Part shown: positions 43,901 to 54,125 of the stretch, one piece after another
How positions within the stretch are numbered: the first letter of the stretch is position 1
Layout of the letters: each line of letters starts with the position of its first letter
Assembly: GCA_039545275.1 (NCBI GenBank)
Contig: BCHS01000008.1
Location: forward strand, 62,001-126,000
Direction: 5' to 3'
DNA from: Pseudomicrostroma phylloplanum
Taxonomy: Eukaryota > Basidiomycota > Exobasidiomycetes > Microstromatales
Length of the DNA stretch: 64,000 nt
The notes under the pieces: model-generated
Database searches by the model: none
The model's input: only the letters and a program-made list of their open reading frames with translations
What the model was told of the DNA's origin: nothing
Program-made: the position numbers and the translations under genes

Positions 43901-44652
43901 GTCGTGACAGCAGTCGAAGGAGCAGCATTGTGGACACATCCAGCGATGCGAGTGGTAGCATCAGCAGCGCTAGTGGAGTGCCGGCCTTGTTGGCCAATCT
44001 CCCTGACGAATTTCCGGATGCTCCGGCAGATGGCAGCGCTACGCCTTCGTCGATTGCCGGCACGCAGTCTTCCCTGCCGGCCTCGGCAACTGACTCTGCC
44101 CTTTCAACCCTCGAGCAACTGCAGCGCTCGCAGACGCATGCAAATGCGCCCGTGGAGCGGCCCACGGCTATGCCCCGTACTCGGTCAACGCCGCTGCACA
44201 AGAAGACGTCGCTGTCCAGCTTGCGGAGGCGCGGATCCTCGAGGGACCCCTCCGCCACGCCTACCAATTCGCGCGATCCCATCACAGCCTTGGCGTCGTA
44301 TCAGGCTTCCGGCAATGTCTTCTCCAACGGCGGCACCTCCTCCGGATCTTCCTCGTCCGCTTCCTCGTCGTCTGGATCGGGTTCATCTCTGGCAAGGTCA
44401 TTGTCCAAGAGGCTCTTTGCCAGCTCTTCGAAACTCTCTGGCTCCTACAGCATGAGCAAGGGCGCCACTCTGCCTGGCCCAGGAGGAAACTCGCCAGGGC
44501 AACCCGAAGTGCCGCCGCCTCTTGCTGAGGAAGAGGGCGAGGTGCCAATGGCAGACAGCACTTGGTCCTTCCGCGCTGCCAATGCCAGCCAGCACGGCGC
44601 GCGTTCTGCCGCCGCCGACGTCTCCCCCAATACTACTCCCATGAACGAATGA
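37978..44652 (+). CDS. Rho guanine nucleotide exchange factor with DH-PH domains (start unresolved)
   Basis: One open frame of 2224 codons. The coding core is certain from about 40081 (an in-frame ATG, MNDQDDSQDY) to the stop. Upstream, 39300-40080 reads Ser/Pro-rich and coding-like. 37978-38900 has an odd Cys/Trp/His-rich composition and may be leader or hold introns, so the true start is open. The DH domain begins near 41130 (LRRYHALVELVETERSYTNDL) and ends after LLIKPVQRLCLYPLVL (about 41850). It is split by a Ser/Thr-rich insert at about 41590-41830. A PH domain follows (about 42060-42430: SLLSSYGRVYLSGTL, LFLYQGWLLITKV, HHFELAASSSRERALWVDAL). The long C-terminus is disordered with Ala, Ser and RRxS-type sites. 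Expected role: activating a Rho/Cdc42 GTPase in polarity or cytokinesis. Confidence 0.8.
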   Translation: MATPCSYPLLLPPCLSGPRPLLHVHNPYFDHPVWRANEIMLHADASAEVLSIKDPGEAQSLSPTQAESSDNGHARSALAWEILAGMAPTLLVSVWQKYTDSARAGTLGLFTRQEAERPRPHCLCLATMKSGERRRISEPTEVGDSCKSVESTRVRCGSQTRLWSRDKPKFRSRGSCNSRMMRSSTRARITWLSVYRLDPGRKGRGTSEGAGGGVAGLPRPCSRLGRESSLYQEDQRPWPRNSAWSADDERLGQHPCTTAQAIWISVAISQAPRHRRGAEVVMKAARMAGAAGAQFSRRLAREKCGGGGCDNPSIPPGEVDLFPLAKKTHRMHTLPPPPPPFTGDDGFKGAAAGAAAGAAAAMTTTMCLDVMASHAGGGSDPDPSKERRGTMAEIAWEGGQSKTSSAIGQGALGAPTGKIVWETDLELHGHGQQRGSKSDLHSMHACSNSISTKAESYLRSTPSTPRPQLHAQPAPSLFPSSPPTSSDTLISPASLASSSSSTSSPYSSFSSSFASNRGDQAYSDACYSADNSRRAENGSLPPVGYPSPPTSHTSWHFLEAPRLPPRHDQLREAQGNHPFPSPCCLQHQILDFRFYPAIPQRQRHPCHLHKLHRLLALPRPTHSLSNRTGLPNCPAYKEGFFSHSSTLARSLSSSSPVWNTPSLDFSERCGDSSNPVLLAPYRTATGHTPRASPSCTASSLGMNDQDDSQDYHLVPPSCSSSQSRGSSPVTIRGSDHPRSSPTESGDPLQHSSEDIFLTPRAQSPFFPTSLSGLPGQQQHIPDQQQQHTIEGPPPPEPQTPPRTTRSLAEPASPMQASTSSTVTTLSTPSPARGSVKSPSKKLGGGRRSSTRIYSDALEEAVVTSNADSSPPVSIPVRLASVPMASPDVASATAPPLLEAAAWTDQLRKSLIAEGLPETALTAEQDLRQELRTLVVPTRSSSALGDVASEGQDSLLPSSPSAAAVGSEMSDMSAPHVSDISRTPSTSTAGSTGSMAKSHASTETSPSSVLSDEDSDGADAADATERSGSNSSSASKATVGALGDSTASIADEKYVQSKLRRYHALVELVETERSYTNDLAILVLVYLEALPTQPFFEDHPARIDTVVRNTPELLAVHSDIVAQLESILEREGIAVQDAGSDTDKALSKGVDNAIVAVGDIFATIDQQLLPYHDFCARHAEALSVIREAEKRHNGEDFAQFERMCSNVTKSRPGSLSSKNSSTTEVHRLSRVPSFTTMTPTGPGLRGQSSLSTITPITSVSPATSETSSVPPTPVLADFPTSRQGGRLNFQDLLIKPVQRLCLYPLVLHTLLKHTGPGDAGKAELEAALATVRRVADEVDEAGKRREHFLLAELVASRVEAKGQVTRSLLSSYGRVYLSGTLDVLYHHPAYATLVAPLRFRFLGLFLYQGWLLITKVMKSGSYEPRFWFPLYSAHLSSVEEEEGVLPHAFRLTVGEEHHFELAASSSRERALWVDALSTAIAAAPSVPEANPSSPSFGPSSFPSNLYNPGLGFDAPGSPGSGRVLEVASRPQVATTDGRSGGEDPLNNFLVRHISSPGSSDVIVRYASLAQRAVVDKGMVFSDSVLAARAITHKDGTFTPGGSLTRSGPQGFQASSPTTAPVLASWQAATSTPQSSLGAAVGAAMGLARAAKRSSTKSSTNVFEAAAQQYLAQEETRMAEESKTSTRDGARTPGEDGTSMQRSWTGDSAPSPMKLGHRRKRSSFGGRNGLRPMSTIFPDFELAVRTSESAAAPSMDGGLTLGSPLIATDSPLEDSALLPASPVSSEAPATQSGSVRKRPGSVYGSSLRDAFSRKSRSQSADFTAAAAAAAAAGSSQTTLPQSPMRSEFLAAPSVPVSPRTSPGRGDQQGQPSGQMTRSSSIRRAFTNVTSTSRRERTSSAGSEAVVAPAIGVTPASSPGKQDQVARVPTLPLDVAALGGLTPSKRRTSGNFGSTLGLAGPPFANFRRSFTGFRTGGSRDSSRRSSIVDTSSDASGSISSASGVPALLANLPDEFPDAPADGSATPSSIAGTQSSLPASATDSALSTLEQLQRSQTHANAPVERPTAMPRTRSTPLHKKTSLSSLRRRGSSRDPSATPTNSRDPITALASYQASGNVFSNGGTSSGSSSSASSSSGSGSSLARSLSKRLFASSSKLSGSYSMSKGATLPGPGGNSPGQPEVPPPLAEEEGEVPMADSTWSFRAANASQHGARSAAADVSPNTTPMNE

Positions 44653-45379
44653 GTGACTGGCCTTGCCTCCTCAGACCCCTCTATCACGGTATGCCAGCTA
44701 TGCCTACTCAAGTGCACGCTGGCCCAACCATCCTACATCTCTTGCATCTTAATCTCGGAAGCCTCGGGCAGAGACTCGCTCTGCTCTCAACTCTGTACTA
44801 TGTCTCAATGCCTCAAACGTCTCGACTCCTCTTCCCTGCCGCACATATTGCTATCCCTAAGTGCGTGCGTGGGTCTTTCTCATCTCTACAGAACGCGGAC
44901 TCTGCTTTGGTAGCGTCTAGTATCATGCCCACCCCCATCTGTGCGTCTCGCTCTCATCTGCTGCTCGGACCCCGGTCTCATTTCCGTCTCGCTCATTCCA
45001 TCCTGATATCCAGTGCAATCGCATGCCATGAATTCATAGTGTCTATATGTCTCTACGTTTTGCTTGCTGCCTGTGTTTGCGTGTGTGTCTGTGTGCACGG
45101 TATGGTGTTCAGGGAAGAGTCGGTAGGTGGGGCAGGCAGTGGGACAGGACAGGCAGTGCGCGGACGCGCGTCGCTGCTCCACTCGGCCAGGCCAAGCAAG
45201 GCCAGAGTGCAGGGCACAGACGATGTTCGTACCAGACCAACCAACGCTACGATCTACCGTCCTCTGCTCTCCTCTCACCTTCCAGATACCAGCATACAGT
45301 CACTTCGGTACACTTCACTTGAGCAGAGATCCATACCAGGCCATACACACCAGCTCCCGCCTCCGACCACAACCTCACC
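44653..45379. other. intergenic region Rho GEF - RPN12
   Basis: 727 bp. It contains a GT-rich stretch at about 45073-45101 and AGGCC/CAGGC-type short repeats near 45140-45200. I see no Rpn4-type PACE element (GGTGGCAAA) and no credible ORF. Confidence 0.35.
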
Positions 45380-46501
45380 ATGGCCTCGTCTTCATCATCT
45401 TCAAGCGCCTCCCTCAGCTCGCAACACGCCCAGCTCCTCCGCTCCTTCAGCTCCCTCTCCTCAACCAATCCCTCTGCAGCGGACCTCAAGTCCCTCTCTC
45501 TGCAGCTGACCAAGCTGAAGATTGCTCTGACCCAAGCTGGGCTGCTGGTCCCTACTAAGGACGCCAAGAAGGAGGATTTGGTCCTTGCGAGAGACGTGCT
45601 TGAGGTGGGAGCTTTTTGGAGCATTAGGGCGAAGGACGTGAAGAGCTTTGATAGGTACATCGATCTGCTGAGGGTCTTCTACACCGACCTCGGGTGAGTA
45701 GCACGGAGAGCACGAGCTGGGGACGATCAAGGCTGATCGCCAGACGGCGGCGACTGTACTGACACTCTCCTTGCTCGTATCACACTCCTGTTCAGCTCTC
45801 TACTGCCTGCCTCGTCCAACCAGCCACCCCTGCTAGGTCTCTCCCTCCTACGTCTCCTATCCTCCAACGCGATCGCCTCCTTCCACACCACCCTCGAAAC
45901 CCTCCCTCCCTCTCTGGTAGCCGACTCGCCCTACCTTCAACACCCCGTCAATCTAGAAAGATGGCTCATGGAAGGCTCCTACAGTAAAGTCTGGCGCTCC
46001 CGTGATCAAGTCCCACAGGAGGAATACAGATTCTTTGTGGATGGACTTATGGAGACGATTCGTCATGAGATTGCTAGTTGTGAGGAGAAGGCGTATGATA
46101 GTTTGCCGTTGAATGATGCGGCGACGTTGCTCTTCTTTGATCGGATGCAGCAGGTGTCGGATTTCGCCAATGAGGTGAGTGGGGCACTCGGAGCGAGCAA
46201 GCGAGCGATTGGGAAAGAGCTCTACAGCGATGACTGCTGGCTAGAGCTATCCGACCGATGCTGACATACCTTCCTTCTTCACTCTCTACAGCGAGGCTGG
46301 CAAATCAACCCAAGCACACAGACGGTCCACTTTGGCAAGAAAGCATCATCAGCAGCAGGGACCTACGTGCCCGCAGGAGGAGCAGGCGGCAAGTTGAGCG
46401 CATCGGGGGGACCATTGGCAGACGAAGGAGACCCGATTCCCAAAAGGGCCATGATCGCTTCGAATTTGTCCTTTGCGAGGGAGCTGGAGAGTATTGTGTA
46501 A
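45380..46501 (+). CDS. RPN12: 26S proteasome regulatory subunit Rpn12
   Basis: Three exons, 45380-45693, 45796-46174 and 46292-46501, give 300 aa. After a Ser-rich start come the helical repeats of the PCI-type Rpn12 fold: LARDVLEVGAFWSIRAKD, SFDRYIDLLRVFYTDL, LLGLSLLRLLSSNAIASFH, and the family's most conserved block, LERWLMEGSYSKVW, with RHEIASCEEKAYDSLPL after it. The C-terminus (RGWQINPSTQTVHFG) is the winged-helix end. Rpn12 is a lid subunit that completes lid assembly onto the proteasome base. Length is near the usual 260-275 aa plus a short Gly/Ala insert in the last exon. It is convergent with SEC18 (222 bp). Confidence 0.93.
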
Positions 46502-46723
46502 AGGGCGCCGGGGCGGCAGAGATATGGACATCGACACGGATACAGTCCTGGACGGGGACCTGAGTCTGGCTGGTTGCAATTGACATTAATGTTAGAAAGA
46601 GTCATCTACATGAGAGCTGATTCATGGCCCAAAAAGACTCTGATCGTCTCCCTGCCAGTCGCAGCCACTTCTCCTCCTCGTCCACCTCCTTTTGTCATCT
46701 CAAAGCTCTTGTCCCAGCGCGCC

Positions 46724-49530
46724 TCACATGAAGTTGAGGGCAGCAGTGAGCTTATCAGCCGGGTCATCGTCCAATCTGGCCATCTCAATTTCGCTCAGGA
46801 GCTTCTTAATACCAATGTTGAGTCGAGGAGCAGCACCAGCAGTGCCTTCCTGTCCATCGGTCTCCTCGTCTCCCAGACCAGCACTGTGCAAGAGCTGCAG
46901 GCAGCGCTGGTGTTCGTTTTCCCCTGCGAAGAGGGCCGTTTCGCGCAAAACGTGGTCGACGGATCGGAGCGAGGTGATGGCGGGTACGCGGATATTGGCG
47001 AGGAAGGCCTGGGAGAGGTCCATGTCCTGCAGCATGGGCGCGTTCGACGAGGTGGCGAGGATGAGGAGCCTCCTGTCCTTTGGCGGACGCTTGCCTAGCA
47101 ATACGCTCAGCGCCTGCAGCACTGGGTTGGAGAAGCGCGGGCCGATGGGAACCCACTCTACCAGCTTCTCGATGGCGTCGATGACGATGATGCTCATGGG
47201 CGACTTGTACGAGTCGTTGAAGACCTTGTTGATATAGGCAATCTTCTGCGCCTCGCCCATGCCCACCATATTCTCTGGGGAGATGAGCTTGATAAAGGGG
47301 AAACCAGAAGAGAGGGCAATCGTAGCAGCAAGAGCGGTCTTGCCGCTTCCGGGAGGACCGTGCAGCAGAGCCGTCACGAGTGGGGTACGCTTCGAGGTAC
47401 GTACTTGCTCCACGCGCAGCTGGCCGTCACGGAGGATAACATCGATGTGTGGTGCAAAGTGCATGATGCCATTCTGCACCACCTGCTGCAGCTCACCTTC
47501 ACTCACTCCAAAGGCTGGAGTCACCTCGTCCAGGGCAAGGAAATAGTCGTCGCGGGTCACCTTTGTCTCGTTGACATTGTCGGAGAGTGCGGCATCTGTT
47601 CCTCCCTTTACCGAACGCTGCATGGCCCACGACGAAGCGCTCTTGACCAGACCGGCAATCTCTGCACCTGAAAAGTTTTTGGTGAGAGAGGCCAGCTCGT
47701 CCAGATCGACATCTGGATCCAGCATTCCAGAAGCCCTCGATGCTGCCGTCTGAATGGCGAGAATCTGGCGACGACCTTTTTCGTCTGGAAGGTTGATCTC
47801 CATGTGCACCTCCAATCGACCAGGTCGAAGGAGAGCCTCGTCGATCATGTCCAGACGATTCGTCATACCGATCAGGAGGATGTTGTTCAGCTGATCCACA
47901 CCGTCCAGCTTTGACAGCAGCTGGTTCACCACTGAATCTCCCACCCCTGTACCGCCACCAGTAGAGCCACGCTGCTTGCAGATGGCGTCTAGCTCGTCGA
48001 AGATGATGATGTGCAGACCGCTCTCGTCACCCTTTTCCTTGTACTCCTTCTCCGCATCGGCGAAGAGTTTACGGACGTTCTCTTCACTTGCTCCGACGAA
48101 CTTGTTGAGGATCTCAGGACCGTTGACGATCTTTGGCTCTCGGGCATTGAGCATCTTTCCGATTTGCCGAGCCATCAAGGTCTTTCCGGTTCCGGGCGGA
48201 CCGTACAGCAGGATACCCTTTACGTGCTGAATACCCATCTTTTGGACGAGTCCCAAAGGGTAGATCCTCGAGACAAAGGCACGACGAAAGATGGCCGAGA
48301 ACTCGGCGTCAAGGCCTCCGATGCCCATGTCCTCGAACTTGAAGTTTGGTTGAAGAATGGCGTTCGGAGGGGCTTTCTTCCCGCTAGCCTTCAGACGGAT
48401 CTTCGAGTCTCGAGCCTTGGCAATATTGACTTCAGTCTGAGTGATGAGGATACCCTTGTCGAGGCCTCCATAAGGCGCTGATGCGCCGCTCGTCGACTCG
48501 TGCGAGTTGACCTGACCTGCTTCAATCACGTTCACTCCAGTGACGAAAGCCCTGATATTGTAGCCGTGGAATTCAAAGACGAGTAGTTGGCCCCTTGTGA
48601 ACATGTGGGACTCGAATGCCTGTGTGGGAGAGAGGGGCGTAGGGACATTGTGAGCGATGCTCGAGCCTTCGCAGTATTGACTTCAGTGGTATTACAAATA
48701 TACTCACTCTGAGGAAGGTGCGGGACATCTCTTCAGCGTCGAATTGTTCCGATGCCTCCATAGCAGCATTGATGAACGAGATCTACAGACAGACAGACAG
48801 GTTCAATATTAGCTCACGAGCCCTTTGCTGCTAGAAATGCAGCAGTATGTATCACTCACTTCTAGATCCAAACCTCCAAGGTAGATACCCGGTCCTACTG
48901 CCAGAGGATCGTAAACCTCAGCCTGGACATAATGGTGACCAGTAGCGCTCAGACCAGCCCACTGCCGTTGAGCAGCTGCCGTACCGATGCTTCCAGGTTG
49001 TATCTGACCTGTCGGATCAACACTGAGATGGCGGTGGGATGGAAAAGGTAATCACAGTGAGCCAGGGGCAAAGGTGGTCCCAGCTTCTTTGTCTTTCAAA
49101 CTCACGCAGCAGTGAAGACGTATTTGCCATCGATCAAGATGTACTGCGTACCGCGCCACTCTTGACCGTTCACTGCGACACAGTTGCTAAGGATCAGCGG
49201 CTCCGGGCACTTCACCACAAGGTATCCCTGCGGGTTTGCAGGGGAAGGGTGTGCCTTCTCATCTTGATCTGGCCTAGGCGGCGGCTGTGGCCGAGACCTA
49301 GAGGAGCCGGTAGATGGGGAGCCATAGGCAGCTCTTCCTGGAGGAGGTGCTCCAAATCCCGCTCCTCCGCCACCGTATCCGGCACCACCTGCTGTGCCAG
49401 CTGAGCGGTAGGCGTCCCTGCTAGGTGGTGCCGCTGCGCCTGAAGAGCTCCCATATGCGCCCGGCGTGGAGGAGGTGTATGCGGCTCTCCCTGCTCCGGC
49501 TCCAGCGCCTCCTCTCATGAATCCGGCCAT
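46724..49530 (-). CDS. SEC18: vesicle-fusion ATPase Sec18 / NSF
   Basis: Five-part gene read as four exons (49530-49106, 49022-48860, 48782-48708, 48619-46724), 852 aa. The first about 95 residues are Gly/Ala/Tyr-rich and disordered (start MAGFMRGG). The N-domain follows (GYLVVKCPEPLILSN, VYDPLAVGPGIYLGGLDLE, FTRGQLLVFEFHGYNIRAFV). The AAA domain D1 has Walker A GPPGTGKT and Walker B IIIFDELDA, with second-region MTNRLDMIDEALLRPGRLE. D2 has GPPGSGKT and IIVIDAIEKLVEWVPIGPRF; the single Asp there is also the form I expect for yeast Sec18. The hexamer disassembles SNARE complexes together with alpha-SNAP/Sec17 after membrane fusion. It shares a 350-bp divergent promoter with the phosphatase gene. 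Confidence 0.96.
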
Positions 49531-49880
49531 GGCAGGGTTAGTGGAGTGGAGTACTATGAGCTGCGGGTGAGAGGCCTGAGATGTGCAAGACGTCGATGTA
49601 TGCGTCGAGTGGGATGAATGGCAGTGATGGTAGAATAGACTTGGCTCGATGCATCTGTTGCTGTGTTGCCTTTGCCTCCACGCCTGGCTTCCCACTGGCG
49701 GCTCCTTCTGGCTGGCGCGGGCCGAGAGGAGTGGAGACGAGCGGGGCGTGCAGCGGGTGGCTTCCGGCCCGTTGGCTGCCTGGGCCTGCCTGCACTCATC
49801 ATCGTCGTCTTCATCCTCATCGTCCTTGCTTCTTACAACCTTGTACACTCCTCGTCACCTCGTCTCTCCCCTTTTCGCTC
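49531..49880. promoter_or_regulatory. divergent promoter SEC18 / PP2C
   Basis: 350-bp spacer. The frame of the phosphatase is open upstream to 49581 but not protein-like. A TCATC/CGTC-rich stretch lies at 49797-49827. No clear TATA box. Confidence 0.4.
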
Positions 49881-52211
49881 ATGGTGGCCTCGAAACGCAG
49901 CCTCGCAGCGTCTGTGCAGCTCGCATCGGCCTCATCATCTGCGTCCTCCTCTTCCTCCATTGCAAGGACACGGAAGCTCACCCGCTCCTACGTTAGCAAG
50001 CCTCCTTCTTCCTCGTCCCCTCCACCCTCCTCTGCTCCCCAACCTCCGCCCGCTTCCACCGCCTACGAAAAGCAACGGAGATCCGAGTGGCTTGTAGTAG
50101 GCGTATCCGGCTCCGTAGCAGCAGCAGGAGCCTATTACTGGTACCAGAGGCGCAACAGACCTGCAGAGGCCACTGTGCCGCCTTTGCCAGAACATCCCGT
50201 GACGAGGTTCGCAATTCCAGTCAGGGGTCCTACAGGAGAGAGGATGCAGAAGATCATCACCGCGCTATCTCCTGCAGAGGCGGACAGGAAGTTGAAGGAT
50301 CAGGAGAGGTCTATATTGGTCGCAGACGAGATTCCGGGCAATCATAGCTTGGTGTATCGCTATGACACCAACAGCGTTGGCAGCAATGACCCAATCGAAG
50401 ACAGGAGAGCAGAGGCCGTTGTGGATAGCAACAGAGGGGCTTTGGAGGGCGGCTCGGGGCAGAAGACGTCAGCTTCTACCACATTAGCCGCCACACCTGC
50501 CAGGGGGGACTTGGCTTTCTTCGCAGTCATGGATGGCCACTCCGGCTACCACACCTCATCGTACCTCTCACAAGTAAGTAGGCGAGCTGATGGGAGAAGC
50601 GGCGGTGAGCAGAGAGACTGATCATTCTCGAGTATTTCTACTGTATCCCTGTATCCTTCCAGAAACTCATCGCTTTCGTAGCCCTCGAGCTGGACAAGGT
50701 CTTCCGAGAGACTGGAGAGTACGGGAAGATCGCAGAGGCCAAGGGTGCCATGCCCTCGAAGCTGTGGAGGGCTCTAGGCTACGGTAGCGATTCCACAGGC
50801 TCTTCAGGCCTGGACGGGGACCCTGCTATCATTCGCCGTGCCATCACCAAGGCATTTGTAGGCCTGGACAAGGAGATCTGCAACACACCACTAGAGCTTT
50901 TGAAGGAGTACGAGCTCTCGAGAGCTGCCGGCGCCACCACATCTGCCTCGGGCAGCGGATCGGATAGCGGCCATTCTCTCTCCGCTCTAGCACACAGCAT
51001 CTTCCCCACCCCCGGCTCATCGCAAGCTCACTCTCCACTTACCGCGACGCCCAAGTCGGCGTACGAGTTGATGCTACCTGCTCTTTCGGGCAGTTGCGCC
51101 CTGTTCACCTACATCGATAGTCTACGAAATGACATCTACGTCGCCTGCACGGGCGACAGTAGGGCCGTAGCTGGCTGGTTCAATCCCAAGGACGGAAAGT
51201 GGACTGTTGAGGCACTGTCGATTGATCAGACTGGCAGGAATCTCTCAGAGGTCAAGAGGATGCAGAGCGAGCACCCCACCTCTGAGGCTGACAACGTCAT
51301 CATGAGGGGCCGAGTCCTGGGCAGTCTCGAGCCCACGAGGGCGTTCGGAGACGCAAGATACAAGTGGACAAAGGACACGCAAGAGAGGCTCTACAAAGCC
51401 TTCCTGCCGCCGGGCAACCCTTCTGCACGTCCACCACCCAGAAACCTGCTCACACCACCCTACGTGACCGCTCGACCCGAAGTGGAGTGGCGACGTCTTC
51501 CGGTCGCTCAGGGTGAGAAGCAGCTAAAGTTCGTCGTGATGGCCACGGATGGACTTTGGGACATGCTCAGCAACGAGGAAGTTGGCACGCTGGTGGCCGG
51601 GCATCTCGCCGATGTGAAGGGGGAGATTGGAGCTTCGGAGCTGGAGAGGCGATTCCTCGCATCGTCGTCGGTGATCAGTGGAGCTGCGAGCGGTATCGGC
51701 TCCATCGCCTCTTCCGTAGGAGCAGCCGTCTCCTCTGCCGTCACCAGCTCCAGCTCTAGCTCCTCCACTTCTAGCACGAACTCCACTGCAAGCTCCTCAG
51801 CACAGCAGTCCAACCCCCCTCCCAAAGCCCAGCAACAGCGTCACCAGGGCCACCACCCACTGAGCAAATCCGCCGAAAACCACTTTGTCTTCCAGGACTC
51901 CAACCTGGCCACCCACCTTGTGCGCAACGCCCTCGGTGGAGCAGACCAGAATCGAGTTGGGGGACTGCTGGCGATTCCTGCGCCTGATGCGAGGAGGTTC
52001 AGGGATGATATTACCGTCAAGTGAGTTTGTCCGAGGGTTGAGAATGAGAAGCGGTGGAGTGGGGAGCTGTGCCGAGATAGAGAGTACTCAGTGCTGACCT
52101 GTAGATGCTACATCACTTGCCCACCCCCACAGTGTGATCCTGCTGAAGGAGCCCAAAGCCACAAAGGTCGCCGATCTGGCCTCGGCCTCGGCGCCAAAGT
52201 CGAAACTCTAG
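49881..52211 (+). CDS. mitochondrial PP2C-type protein phosphatase (Ptc5-like)
   Basis: Three exons, 49881-50573, 50663-52020 and 52133-52211, give 709 aa. The N-terminus is a mitochondrial presequence (MVASKRSLAASVQLASASS, then Arg-rich SIARTRKLTRSYVSK), followed by one membrane helix (LVVGVSGSVAAAGAYYWY) before two Arg. All PP2C metal-site motifs are present: FFAVMDGHSGYHTS, VACTGDSRAVAGW, FVVMATDGLWDMLS and DDITVNVILL. Several Ser-rich inserts enlarge the domain beyond the usual 300 aa. Ptc5 and the related Ptc6 act in mitochondria; yeast Ptc5 dephosphorylates the pyruvate dehydrogenase E1 alpha subunit. Which paralogue this is remains open. The last exon encodes only 25 residues. Confidence 0.88.
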
Positions 52212-52374
52212 TCGTCCTTGAGTGGAGAATGCGTCCATGGTAGCATATCCCTTTGCAAACAAAAAAATTCAATGTAAAATTTAAGCTTTGCCTGCTTGTT
52301 GGCCAGCAGAAGAGTACGGTGCGTCCCTTATACAGAGCGAAACGCCCAGCGTCGAGTGGTGCGATATCTACCGC

Positions 52375-53819
52375 CTAGCGCGCCCACCTGATCTCCCACA
52401 TTCGATAAGTCGTCTTGAGCCCCCTTCTCTGCTGCGCTGCATCGCCGCCTCCTTGTCCTTCTCCTCCCGATCCTCCATCGAAGAAGCCGCCCTTGGGACC
52501 GAAATTGTCGTACCCGACCTGGTCTCGCTCCCAGACGATACTGAGCCTCTCTTCTCTCGTCTCGTTTTGTTGAGTAGCAGCAGCGGCGGCAGCGGCAGCG
52601 GCATCTCGCTCCTCCTCTGCTTGGCGGCGGCGCGGGAATGTCTCATAGACGGCCTGTACCTCGCGCGCATGAGTCCTCCTCAGCGGCGAGATGAGGTACA
52701 GTACCCCTTCTGGTGCGAGGTGGCGCTGTGCCACGGAGCGGATCCAGCTGGGGTGGAGAGGGTCGTACACGCAGTCGCAGGCTATGAGGAGCTCGTAGCG
52801 CTCCGACGATGAGAGACTGGGGGAGGGTGTGAGATTGCTGGATAAGTGGGCTGAGCTAGAGGCGGGAAGAGAGGGAAGCGTTTGGGCTGTTGAGGAGTAG
52901 ATTTTACTTGTGGGTGAGGCGGCGAGAGTGGAGAGGGAGTCGTGCACCTCTTGCCAGTCGAGTCTCGATATGCTCAGAGCCACGTTGCCCTCTTTTGCTG
53001 CGCTTGTGCTCGACCATTCCTCCTCGTTGAGAAGCCCATTAGCGCGCAAGTTTTCCAGAACATGGGGATGGTAGTCCGTCAGGTCCACTTGTATGCTTGT
53101 CCCCCTTGCTCGAGCCAGAGAAGCAAGCGCCAGTCCCACCAGCCCTGTACCCGCTCCCAGCTCGAGCACCTTTCTCGGCAGACGTGTTGCTTCTTGTGAG
53201 GAGCTGCAGTATTTGGAGAGGAGATAGCGAGAGAGAAGAGGCGCAGCTCCCCAGGTGCGATTTCCTAGGGCGTCGGACGTGATCGCCGAGTCCTGGATCA
53301 GCACTTGCACCGGACCAAAGTGGAAGCGGGTCCGCTCTGGTTCGGACGCTAATGGAGACGAGGGAAAGCTTCTGTTCGTAAGTTGCTCAAGGCTAGAAGA
53401 TGTTTGCAGAGGCCTATGTACTCACCAGGATTGCCGCACAAGGCAGCAAGCACCTCTCCTGCCTTGTCCTGTAGGTCAGTCTCTTCGCTCAAGGAGGAAG
53501 AGGAGATGATCCGCGTGAGCCACGTTTGGGCAAAGCGAGATTCGATGCTATCCGCGGGTGCGTTTAGGTCATCGTCGTCAATGTCCTCTAAGTCTTCTTG
53601 TCGGTTGAGTGGGTCTAGCTGGCGCTCATCGCCCTCTTCGAGATCTTCGAGTGGGAGGCGGACGACACGCTCCTGACCTAGACCGATGGCTTGTGCCAGC
53701 TTCTCTAGACAGGCTCGAATTACCTCTGTAGCCGGCAAGGGGCGCAGAGGAGGCAAGTCGCGAGTAGGGAGGAAGCTGGAAAGTCCCGATCTAGAGCCTC
53801 TAATGCCATCGTCACTCAT
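52375..53819 (-). CDS. SAM-dependent protein-lysine methyltransferase (METTL21/EFM family)
   Basis: Two exons, 53819-53426 and 53348-52375, give 455 aa; the 77-bp intron is phase 1. An N-terminal helical region (FAQTWLTRIISSSSLSEE, AGEVLAALCGNP) precedes the catalytic domain. The SAM site starts with VLELGAGTGLVGLALASL (motif I), then VDLTDYHPHVLENLRAN (acidic residue for ribose). The post-motif ACDCVYDPLHPSW takes the place of the DxxY/N-type segment of the family. A poly-Ala run of nine residues and a Gly-rich loop interrupt the C-terminal part. A flanking helix domain before the Rossmann fold suggests the elongation-factor methyltransferases Efm2 or Efm3/FAM86, but I cannot decide between them. 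Divergent from the peptidase gene by 306 bp. Confidence 0.75.
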
Positions 53820-54125
53820 CCGCAGTGAGTGATTGGCTTGATCAAAGGTGGAAGTAGAAGAAGAAGAAGTGCAGCAGTGCGAGAACGTCGCCGGAAAGAA
53901 GCCAGTCCTGCGCCAAGAAAAGATTGGGCGCCCCGTGCACAGACGGAAAGAGAGGCGCATGAGGGCAAAGGCAGTGGAAGCCAAGACTTGGGTGCCTGCG
54001 TCCTTCAGCTTGAGTGGATGGATGCTTGCTTGCCTGCTTGCTTGCGGCCAACCTCATCATCCATCTCAATCCAGACTGTACCGAGTATAGGCAGAGAAAC
54101 CACTCACTGTCAGGGCGCCGCAAGT
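53820..54125. promoter_or_regulatory. divergent promoter methyltransferase / dipeptidyl aminopeptidase
   Basis: 306-bp spacer with GCTTGC repeats at about 54026-54048. The methyltransferase frame is open back to 53984 without protein-like composition. Confidence 0.4.
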